Assembly: GCA_013285705.1 (NCBI GenBank)
Contig: JABDHA010000017.1
Span: forward strand, 1 to 53,930
Length of the DNA stretch: 53,930 bases
Direction: 5' to 3'
DNA from: Acidobacteriota bacterium
GTDB taxonomy: Bacteria; Acidobacteriota; Terriglobia; Terriglobales; Acidobacteriaceae
The notes under the pieces were generated by a model that made no database searches, was not told where the DNA came from, and worked only from the letters and a program-made list of their open reading frames with translations. Shown in pieces: positions 15,826-23,076 of the stretch. Positions within the stretch are counted from its first letter, which is position 1. Every line of letters begins with the position of its first letter. Position numbers and translations under genes: made by a program.

Positions 15826-16410
15826 TCAGCGTGCGATTTGTGCCGTTGCCGCTTCGGTTACCGCAGAATAGCCATGCTCCACAATCTCCGCTGCTCTGGC
15901 GCGATAGATGCCGGGGTCCTGAGGAGCCCATGTGCCCAGACCATCTACATAGCGGTTGCACATGCAAAATACCGCGACGATGAGAACCGTGTCGTGAATT
16001 TCTCGATCGGTCGCTCCCTGCTCGCGGGCAGCCGTTACGTCTTCCTCTGTTATCTGCTTTCCGCCTTGCTGCACTCTGCCTGCGATGTTTAGGAGAGTTT
16101 TCAACTTGGGAGAAATATCGGCGCTCGCCCAGTCTGTTTTCACAGTATGCACCAGCTTTTCATCGTGACCGAGCTGGGCCGCGGCAACCGCACCGTGAAT
16201 GGTCTGGCAGAAGAAGCAGTCGTTTCGCCACGATACATGCGCGGCTATCATTTCACGTTCGCCGGGTGTCAAAGTGCTTTCACCACGCAAAAGTATGTTC
16301 ACCAGTTCATTGATGGGCGCAGCGGTCTCGGGACGAAAGGTCATCAAGCCGACGATGCCGGGAAACTCACGTCCCAGCTCCGGGACAACTGGTAATTCAA
16401 TATAGGCCAT
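15826..16410 (-). CDS. AhpD-like peroxidase-related protein (carboxymuconolactone decarboxylase family), paralogue 1
   Basis: The protein has 194 residues and is all-helical. The AhpD core is NDCFFCQTIHG with the redox pair Cys65 and Cys68 and the proton-relay His72. The family's conserved second half follows: ADISPKLKTLLNIAGRVQ, EQGATDREIHDTVLIVAVFC and NRYVDGLGTW. AhpD-type proteins reduce partners or hydroperoxides using the CxxC pair; no specific substrate is evident. It is divergent from an MFS carrier and is one of three close paralogues in the window (also 21146-21715 and 29990-30556). This copy has the longest C-terminal tail (EAATAQIAR). Confidence 0.9.
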   Translation of the reverse strand: MAYIELPVVPELGREFPGIVGLMTFRPETAAPINELVNILLRGESTLTPGEREMIAAHVSWRNDCFFCQTIHGAVAAAQLGHDEKLVHTVKTDWASADISPKLKTLLNIAGRVQQGGKQITEEDVTAAREQGATDREIHDTVLIVAVFCMCNRYVDGLGTWAPQDPGIYRARAAEIVEHGYSAVTEAATAQIAR

Positions 16411-16430
16411 GCAACTTAGCTCCTAATCAA

Positions 16431-16447
16431 GGTGGGAATGTTGACCA
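16431..16447. promoter_or_regulatory. Possible shared operator upstream of AhpD paralogue 1
   Basis: GGTGGGAATGTTGACCA lies in the divergent space between the AhpD-like gene and the MFS gene. It resembles the reverse complement of the imperfect palindrome at 29790-29809 (GGTGGGCAATGCTGTCCACC), differing by one missing base and two substitutions, and that site also precedes an AhpD paralogue. Confidence 0.3.
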
Positions 16448-16612
16448 ATAAACGGCTCATTCCGCGTCATGGATATTACGCGAGGCGCGTTCGAGGCGCC
16501 TCAACCAAAAGGCTGAGGCAGCAGCCCACCTCCGGGTGCTTGTGATTGATGGCGCATTCCGCGATGATGCGTTCCACGCTCTCCTTCCGCTGCACAGGAA
16601 TTGATTGCTTCG

Positions 16613-17929
16613 ATGCCTTTAACAAGTTCGACGAATGTGGCAGACGTCTGTTCCGAGAACAGCCTGGGTTATCCGGGTTGGCGTGTCGTGGTGGTTTGCC
16701 ATCTCGGCGTGTTTGTTGGTTTCGCCACCGTATTCATTTACAGCTTCAGCCTGATGGTGAAGCCACTGCAGGAAGCATTCGGCTGGAATCGTGGACAGAT
16801 TTCACAGGCTTTCAGCCTCGCCGCCATTTCGGTGGCGATCTGTTCTCCTTTCATGGGCAAACTCTTCGACCGTTTTGAGCCGCGCAAACTGATTGCTACT
16901 TTTATGGCGCTGTTTGGCCTCGGCGTCGCTTCGCTCGCGTGGCTCACGCCACATCTTTGGCAGTTTTATTTGAATGCTGTCTTCATCGGCGTCGCGGGCT
17001 CGGGGACCTATCAACTCGGATACGCGCGTGTTGTGACCAGCTGGTTCGAACGGCGGCTCGGCGCAGCGCTTTCGATTGTGGTCGCGGGTTCGGGCGCAGG
17101 ATCTTTCCTTGTTCCACCGCTTGTCCAGCACCTGCTCGTCACCTATGGCTGGCCGCATACCTATCTGATTCTGTCAGCACTCCCTTTGCTGATTGGAGCG
17201 CCGTTGACATTGCTGTTTGCGCGCTCCTCTCGCATGCATGTAACCCGGAAGGGTGGTGAGACTGCTACTGCCGCAAACACAGGCGTGACCTGGCAGCAGG
17301 CGATTGCATCGCGTAGTTTTCTGCTGCTTGCGTTTGGAGTCTGTTGTATCTCGCTGAGCGAAAATGGCGCCCTTGCTCACCTGGTACCAATGCTGAGCGA
17401 CCGTGGAATTAAAGCCGGCGATGCCGCCCTGACGGTTTCGATCCTTGGTGCGTCGAGCCTGGCTGGAAGGCTGCTTCTCGGCTGGCTGCTCGATTATCTT
17501 GAGGGCTCCCACATCGCGATGTTTTCCATGCTCGCTGCCGGTACTGGCATCTTGCTCCTGGCACATGCGCAGTCGTTTCATTCCGCTGCGCCAGCGGCTC
17601 TCATTGCTGGCCTCGGGGCAGGTTGCGAGCTTGACCTGATTCCTTACATGCTCAGGCGTTACTTTGGGCTGCGCTCATTTTCTACCCTGTACGGGTTGGT
17701 CTATAGCGGATTTGCCGTTGCTGGTGCGATAGCGCCATTGCTGCTGGGCAGAATTTACGACAAGACGGGATCGTACACCGGCATACTTTCAGTTTTCTCT
17801 GTAGTCACCATGGTGGTGGCTGTCGGCATGCTGCTGTTGCCCGCATACCGCTACACAACAGGCAGCTCATCTTCATCCGTGCCAGAATCCCTTCTCGCAG
17901 AAACAGGAGCATCTCTTGAAGGCAATTGA
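16613..17929 (+). CDS. MFS carrier of the oxalate/formate-antiporter or monocarboxylate type
   Basis: The protein has 438 residues from ATG 16613 (MPLTSSTN); a TTG at 16601 would add four residues but sits on top of the AGGAA site. Twelve hydrophobic spans are evident. Recognisable stretches are GYPGWRVVVVCHLGVFVGFA in TM1, FGWNRGQISQAFSLA (typical of this subfamily: GW.R..IS.AFS), GKLFDRFEPRK (motif A) and the second-half LLGWLLDYLEGS. Carriers with these features move small carboxylates such as oxalate, formate or lactate across the inner membrane; the exact substrate is not readable. It is divergent from AhpD paralogue 1 and lies about 120 bases upstream of the TonB receptor, so it could belong to the same transcription unit. 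Confidence 0.85.
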   Translation: MPLTSSTNVADVCSENSLGYPGWRVVVVCHLGVFVGFATVFIYSFSLMVKPLQEAFGWNRGQISQAFSLAAISVAICSPFMGKLFDRFEPRKLIATFMALFGLGVASLAWLTPHLWQFYLNAVFIGVAGSGTYQLGYARVVTSWFERRLGAALSIVVAGSGAGSFLVPPLVQHLLVTYGWPHTYLILSALPLLIGAPLTLLFARSSRMHVTRKGGETATAANTGVTWQQAIASRSFLLLAFGVCCISLSENGALAHLVPMLSDRGIKAGDAALTVSILGASSLAGRLLLGWLLDYLEGSHIAMFSMLAAGTGILLLAHAQSFHSAAPAALIAGLGAGCELDLIPYMLRRYFGLRSFSTLYGLVYSGFAVAGAIAPLLLGRIYDKTGSYTGILSVFSVVTMVVAVGMLLLPAYRYTTGSSSSSVPESLLAETGASLEGN

Positions 17930-18047
17930 GCAAGCCCCGATGTATCTTCCCGAACTCGAAGCGAATTTATGTAACAAGAAATGCAAAAAAGAGGCCGTTC
18001 CGCGGCACGAAGCACTAAGACACGAAAAATATTTTTGAGAGCCAGAT

Positions 18048-21000
18048 ATGACACGCAATGTATTTCAGAAGATTTCCTCGCTGCTGTTCTTCCTGATCTG
18101 TGCAACTTTTCTCCCTGCGCAGCAACTCGCAACACTGAACGTCACGGTGACAGATCCAACAGGAAGCCTTGTTCCCGGTGCTCATGTCACGCTGAACAAT
18201 CCGGGCACTGGTCTTGTGCGTACACAGATTGCCGACCACTCGGGCTTTGCCGTGCTCACGGCATTGTCCGCTGGCGACTATCGCCTTGTTGTGCGAGCTG
18301 ACGGGTTCAGTGATTATGAGCGTCCGCTCACGTTGACGGTTGGGCAGGTGGCATCGGTTTCAGCACAGCTTGGACTTGCAGCCGTGAAGCAAAGCGTGGC
18401 GGTCTCTGAGTCATCTTCTGCGGGTATCGATACGCAGAAGATTGAGACCAGCCAGGTCATTCGTCCGAACCAGATTCAGGATCTTCCCATTGCTGGACGG
18501 GATTTCATCGACTTCGTATTGCTTACGCCCACGGCGAATGTGGGGCGCAGCACAGCGACTGCGGCTCAGTCACCATTTCTGGAAACTGTGCTGCAACTCA
18601 GCTTCGGCGGCCTGCGCGAGACACACAGCTCGTTCTTCGGGCTTGACGGCACCGACTATACCGTCAGCCTCTCCGGTGTGCAGCGCGTAAGCCCTTCGCT
18701 CGACTGGGTGCAGGAGTTCCGCGTAGTTGATGGTCCTTATGCCGGCGACAACGGCCGCAACCTTGGATCGGTAGTGAACACCATCACAAAATCGGGAACA
18801 AATGACCTGCATGGCTCGCTATACGAATATTTCCGCAACAACGAGCTCGATGCAGAGAACCCGCTATCCGCTCCAGGACTGAATACTCTGCGTGTGAATC
18901 AGTTTGGCGGGAATATCGGCGGCCCGATCCGCCCCGACAAGACATTCTATTTCACCGGATATGAGGGGCAGCGTCGCGCAGCATCTCCGACATTTTCTAC
19001 TTTTATTCTCGGCTGCCTGGATAATCCGGGCTGCATGGGGCCGGGCACTCCCAGCATCAATCAGGTGAAGGAACAATTCGGCCTTCAGCCCGAGCAGTTG
19101 AACTCCATTTTGCAGATCGACAACTATGACAAGGCATTCGGAAAGGTCACGCAGGTCTTCAACGAGAAAAATATTCTCAACGTTGGCTATCTCTTCAATG
19201 ACGACCGCAAAGTGAATGCTCCGACCGCGGCGCCGGGCCAGGGACTGCCGTCTACCTATCGCGACAACCCGGTGCGTGACCAGACCATTTACGGAAATTA
19301 TCTACATATCTTCGGGCCGCATTGGACATCGGAAAGCGTCATCGACTACGGCCACCGCGTCTTTCATCTGACACCGAAAGGAGCGGGCTTTGAGCCGACA
19401 CTCAATGTGTCGGACACGTTGGTTAGCGGCGGATTCACCGGTAGCGTTTCGTATTACAAAGAACCGAGCTTCGAAGCTCAGGAAAACCTCACCTATGTTC
19501 GCGGTGCGCATTCATTCAAATTCGGAGGCGGCTTCGAACCCGTCTGGATCACCGCCGACACAACTTTCTTCAGTCCCGGCGCGGCCATCTTCACACCGCA
19601 GAGCTTCTTCGGAGCAGGCGAGTTCGCAGGACCGCCATTCGGTCCCGGAACTCCAGTACAGTTCCTTTTTCTTCAGCCGCGTTCCTACTTTGGCCAGCAG
19701 ATTCCGAATCGCCCTCTTCCTTTTGCGGGATCGCTCTATGCCGGCGCCGCCGCTTCGGCGTTCGTCAATGCGACAAGCATGAAGTTCTGGCATCGCCTGG
19801 CAAACTTCTATGGGCAGGATCAGTGGAAAGTCACCCCTGATCTCTCGCTCACCCTTGGTCTTCGTTATGACTTCGACGTCTTTCCTTCGGCGGCCGATGT
19901 GCGCGTTATCGGCAAGCTGCACCCTACCAACTACGGCAATGTGCAGCCGCGAGTAGGGCTAGCCTATTCTCTCAATGGAGGCAAGCAGGTCATACGAGCC
20001 GGATTCGGCCTCTTTACCGGACCGTGGGATTATGCCGACCTGATGGTTGGCTGGCAGGGCGCATCTGCCTTCACTCCGATGAACAATCCACTGGTGCCCG
20101 ACTTCAACGAGCCTGACGGCGTGGTTGGTCTTGGCCAGTCGGGAGTCGTCGGCGTCTCTAGTCCATTTCTCGCATCACAGTCTTTTCGCGAATTTGCCAC
20201 TGGAGGTGTGTATCCATCTCCCGCAAACCTTCAACAGTTTCCTCTCGGGTACGTCCAGCGCAAATTTGCGAACAGTTACGCAGAACAGGCCAGCCTCGAA
20301 GTAGAGAGCCAGATCGGAATGGGCTGGACTCTCACAGCCGGCTATCAGTATCTCCACGCTGCGGACATACCTGTGTATTACAGTGTCAATGGCCTGCCTG
20401 CTGGCAATCTCCCCGATGGACGCCAGGCCTTCACGCCTGCCGATCCGCGCTTTGGCTTCGCGCTGATCGCTACGCCAACGGGATTCTCCATCTATAACGG
20501 CGGCACACTCAGTCTACGGAAGAATTTCGCGAATCACTACAGCGTGCTCGCGAACTATACGTATTCGAAGTCGATCGACATCTCGACAGACGTGCAGCTT
20601 ACCGGAACGCCGCAAGACTACCTCGATCCAAATGGAGATCGTTCCAATGGGGACAATGATGTTCGTCACCGCGCCGTGCTTTCCTTCCTGGCAGAGAGCC
20701 CGGCTGAATGGCCGCTATTACTTCGGAACTTTAAGCTGTCCATGCTGAACACGCTGCAAAGTCCGCGTTACTTCTCCATACTTGCCGGATTCGATGTAAA
20801 CGGCGACGGCTTTCCGTTCTCCGACCGGACCGGCACAGTAGGCCGCAACTCATATCGCGGTGCGTCATACTACGATAGCGACATCCGCCTCCAGAGAGTC
20901 TTCCATCTCACCGAGCGTATTTCCACGGAGGCCAGTCTTGAGACATTCAACCTCTTCAACCACACCAACGTGCAGAACATCGATCAGGTCTACGGAGCTG

Positions 21001-21131
21001 CCGATTTCCTGGGTCCAGTGCCTCGCCAGTACGGAGATAAAATCGGAAGCCCGGAAAATCCTACCTTCGCAACCCCAAACTTTACCGGCACAGCCCGCCA
21101 ACTGCAGGCATCGCTGCGGTTCAACTTTTAG
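18048..21131 (+). CDS. TonB-dependent outer-membrane receptor with N-terminal carboxypeptidase-regulatory domain (Oar-like)
   Basis: The protein has 1027 residues. The signal peptide ends near LPAQQ. A carboxypeptidase-regulatory-like domain follows (about 28-105: ATLNVTVTDPTGSLVPGAHV, GDYRLVVRADGFSDY), then a plug-like region with IQDLPIAGRDFIDFVLLTP. The rest is an outer-membrane beta-barrel, with alternating beta patterns such as NFYGQDQWKVTPDLSLTLGL and ending LQASLRFNF, the C-terminal aromatic signal for outer-membrane insertion. Acidobacteria carry many such receptors for uptake of large or scarce nutrients. The AhpD-like paralogue 2 begins 14 bases after its stop, so uptake and redox genes share an operon. 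Confidence 0.9.
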   Translation: MTRNVFQKISSLLFFLICATFLPAQQLATLNVTVTDPTGSLVPGAHVTLNNPGTGLVRTQIADHSGFAVLTALSAGDYRLVVRADGFSDYERPLTLTVGQVASVSAQLGLAAVKQSVAVSESSSAGIDTQKIETSQVIRPNQIQDLPIAGRDFIDFVLLTPTANVGRSTATAAQSPFLETVLQLSFGGLRETHSSFFGLDGTDYTVSLSGVQRVSPSLDWVQEFRVVDGPYAGDNGRNLGSVVNTITKSGTNDLHGSLYEYFRNNELDAENPLSAPGLNTLRVNQFGGNIGGPIRPDKTFYFTGYEGQRRAASPTFSTFILGCLDNPGCMGPGTPSINQVKEQFGLQPEQLNSILQIDNYDKAFGKVTQVFNEKNILNVGYLFNDDRKVNAPTAAPGQGLPSTYRDNPVRDQTIYGNYLHIFGPHWTSESVIDYGHRVFHLTPKGAGFEPTLNVSDTLVSGGFTGSVSYYKEPSFEAQENLTYVRGAHSFKFGGGFEPVWITADTTFFSPGAAIFTPQSFFGAGEFAGPPFGPGTPVQFLFLQPRSYFGQQIPNRPLPFAGSLYAGAAASAFVNATSMKFWHRLANFYGQDQWKVTPDLSLTLGLRYDFDVFPSAADVRVIGKLHPTNYGNVQPRVGLAYSLNGGKQVIRAGFGLFTGPWDYADLMVGWQGASAFTPMNNPLVPDFNEPDGVVGLGQSGVVGVSSPFLASQSFREFATGGVYPSPANLQQFPLGYVQRKFANSYAEQASLEVESQIGMGWTLTAGYQYLHAADIPVYYSVNGLPAGNLPDGRQAFTPADPRFGFALIATPTGFSIYNGGTLSLRKNFANHYSVLANYTYSKSIDISTDVQLTGTPQDYLDPNGDRSNGDNDVRHRAVLSFLAESPAEWPLLLRNFKLSMLNTLQSPRYFSILAGFDVNGDGFPFSDRTGTVGRNSYRGASYYDSDIRLQRVFHLTERISTEASLETFNLFNHTNVQNIDQVYGAADFLGPVPRQYGDKIGSPENPTFATPNFTGTARQLQASLRFNF

Positions 21132-21145
21132 GAGAAAGAATCAAG

Positions 21146-21715
21146 ATGGCACATATCGCAATTGAAGACGGAATTCCTGGCATCCTGGGCCCGATGAAGT
21201 TCCGGCCTGAAACCACAAAACCGTTGCGTGAACTAGCGGAGGCTCTCCTGCGCGGACCCAGCACACTTTCCAGCGCCGAGCGCGAGACCATCGCCGCTTT
21301 TGTCTCATCCCGCAATGACTGTCGCTTTTGCCAACTCTCCCACAGCGCAGCCGCAGCGGAGCATCTCGGCGGAGACGACGCTCACTATGCCCTCGTCGAC
21401 TCGGTCAAGTCCAATTTCGCATCCGCGGATATATCGCCCAAACTCAAGGCGCTTCTCGCCATCGCTGGCAAAGTGCAGCAAGGTGGCAAACATGTCACGT
21501 CAGATGACATCGCCACAGCCCGCGCACAGGGAGCAACTGATCTGGAAATTCATGACGCCGTCCTCATCGCTGCAGCCTTCTGCATGTTCAACCGGTATGT
21601 CGATGGTCTCGCCACCTGGCAACCAGAGGATCCTGCGGAGTATCGACCAATGGGCAAGCTCATGGCACATTCCGGATACACTCGTACACAATGGGAAGAA
21701 AATGAGGCGGTGTGA
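21146..21715 (+). CDS. AhpD-like peroxidase-related protein, paralogue 2
   Basis: The protein has 189 residues. GGAGAAAG precedes ATG 21146. The active site is NDCRFCQLSHSA with Cys59, Cys62 and His66. The paralogue signature segments ADISPKLKALLAIAGKVQ, GATDLEIHDAVLIAAAFC and NRYVDGLATW are all present. It sits in an operon between the TonB receptor (14 bases upstream) and the deiodinase-like selenoprotein gene (about 70 bases downstream). That placement suggests it works with an exported redox system, though AhpD proteins themselves are cytoplasmic; no signal peptide is present here. Confidence 0.9.
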   Translation: MAHIAIEDGIPGILGPMKFRPETTKPLRELAEALLRGPSTLSSAERETIAAFVSSRNDCRFCQLSHSAAAAEHLGGDDAHYALVDSVKSNFASADISPKLKALLAIAGKVQQGGKHVTSDDIATARAQGATDLEIHDAVLIAAAFCMFNRYVDGLATWQPEDPAEYRPMGKLMAHSGYTRTQWEENEAV

Positions 21716-21788
21716 GTGGCCGCACTAGCCAGCAATGCCAGGCGCTTTGGGATGAATTCTTCGACGAAATGAGTTAAAAAGGATGGCG

Positions 21789-22505
21789 ATGAAGCAACGC
21801 ACAAAACGACGGCTGGTTAGGACCGTTGCGATCGTTGCTGGCCTGTGGCTATGCTTGCTGGGATACATCGGCTGGGCTATGCGTCAGCCACCTGAGGTAT
21901 TTGGGCATGTCATGTCCAGAATGCCGATGCCTGCCTTTTTCCTCTTCCCGTTTGAGACGATGTGGACTCAAGCGCGCAAAGGTCATCTAACTGTAGGCGA
22001 CACAGTTCCGGACTTCAGCGTTGAGACATTGGAGACAAAGACACCCGTGCAGCTGGCGTCGCTGTGGGCAACGAACCCTGTAGTACTGGTCTTCGGGAGC
22101 TACACCTGACCGCCATTTCGGCGGGAGGTTCCCGCCCTGAACAAGCTTGCAGGGCAATATAAGGATAAGATCGATTTCTATGCCGTATACATCCTTGAGG
22201 CTCACCCCACGGATGTGTGGCAAATGCAATCCAACGTGCGCGACAAGGTGCTCTTCCGCAGCCCGCGTGACGAAGCAGAGCGCGCCTCTGTTGCCGGTGC
22301 GTGCGTACGAAAGCTGGGAATCAAGTTTCCTGCGTTGATCGATGGATTTGATAACAACGTGGAGTCCGCCTATACCGGATGGCCGGATCGCATGTATCTC
22401 ATTGCTCCTGGTGGCCGTTTGCTCTACAAAAGCAAACCAGGACCGTTTGGCTTCCATCCTGAGGAGCTAGCAAAAGCAATCCAGATTGCGGTGAACTCTA
22501 ACTGA
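21789..22505 (+). CDS. Membrane-anchored deiodinase-like selenoprotein, TGA (22107-22109) read as selenocysteine
   Basis: The start ATG 21789 lies 6 bases after AAGG (an ATG at 21783 is too close). The product has 238 residues if the in-frame TGA at codon 107 is read as Sec. Residues about 9-31 form an N-terminal membrane anchor (RTVAIVAGLWLCLLGYIGWA). A thioredoxin-fold domain follows: LTVGDTVPDFSVETLE, then VVLVFGSYTUPPFRREVPAL. The active-site wording (GS.TUPPF) is that of iodothyronine deiodinases and their bacterial homologues, with Sec exactly at the TGA. The same frame continues with family-like sequence (KIDFYAVYILEAHPTDVW, YTGWPDRMYLIAPGGRLLY, GFHPEELAKAI) to TGA 22503-22505. Immediately after the TGA is a SECIS-like hairpin. 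The genome must also encode SelA/B/C/D, which are not in this window. Otherwise the product stops after about 106 residues. Confidence 0.85.
22107..22136 (+). promoter_or_regulatory. UGA selenocysteine codon plus bacterial-type SECIS hairpin
   Basis: TGA at 22107-22109 is followed after 10 bases by GGCGGG (22120-22125), loop AGGTT (22126-22130) and CCCGCC (22131-22136), a perfect 6-bp stem. The apical loop begins 16 bases after the UGA and starts with AGGU, as in the E. coli fdhF SECIS loop that SelB recognises. A competing CCGCC/GGCGG pairing (22110-22114 with 22120-22124) is also possible. Confidence 0.75.
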
Positions 22506-22565
22506 CGAGCTTTCAAAACTTTGCAGCGTCGAGACAGGTGGAGTAAAAGCTCATCCCTTTAGGTC

Positions 22566-22928
22566 ATGCCTCAACAAACAATGTCCCTTAGGCTTTTCTT
22601 TACTGCGCAACAACTTTTTACGATGGACAAGGACCGACTGGAACATACATTCCTGATCCACTTGATTGCGATGTCCACCTCTCAACGTAAGCCCAAAGTC
22701 GGAATGCTCTGGGTGGCGACCTCTGGAGGTTCGACAGTGTATGAGGCGCAGGGACCTTGGTCGAAATGCGTCTATTGGGTGAAGCGACTCAAGCATATGG
22801 ACATCTCCGGCAGCGAGTGGATTCAGAAGAGGCAGTTCTTCGAGCGAAACCAATATGCCACTCTTCACGAAGTGAAGGCGTCGGCCCATGACCTCGAATC
22901 TCTCGGACTTCAGCGTGCGGATCGCTAG
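22566..22928 (+). CDS. Hypothetical protein, about 120 residues
   Basis: The frame opens at ATG 22566, with internal ATGs at 22581 and 22623. The N-terminal third (LRLFFTAQQLFTMDKDRLEH) is mixed. The middle contains KVGMLWVATSGGSTVYEAQG, and the C-terminus is helical and charged (KRLKHMDISGSEWIQKRQFF). It has no signal peptide, no membrane span and no motif I recognise, and no strong ribosome site. It is on the same strand in the gap between the selenoprotein and the ASPIC gene, so it may be a real operon member, but it could be a chance frame. Confidence 0.4.
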   Translation: MPQQTMSLRLFFTAQQLFTMDKDRLEHTFLIHLIAMSTSQRKPKVGMLWVATSGGSTVYEAQGPWSKCVYWVKRLKHMDISGSEWIQKRQFFERNQYATLHEVKASAHDLESLGLQRADR

Positions 22929-23076
22929 CAGGTATCAACTGCTGCAACCCTTCATTTGACACCTCTCATACCCGTTAGGGATGATCTAAGCCTCAATCTT
23001 AAGGCTGAAGACAATGAATCGTATGAGTGGAGATAATGAGCAGCCGTAGCTAACTTCTTTGATAGGTTGTCAATTC

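Noticed and set aside
16493..16519. GAGGCGCCTC palindrome and adjacent GCCTCA...TGAGGC hairpin
   Set aside because: Short, in a GC-rich promoter region, with no T-run or matching second copy; too weak to call an operator or terminator.
22107..22109. Reading TGA 22107 as an ordinary stop, giving two genes
   Set aside because: The second part would start at an internal ATG (22215) without a ribosome site and would lack the active-site strand; in-frame continuity, the family motif around TGA and the hairpin fit selenocysteine better.
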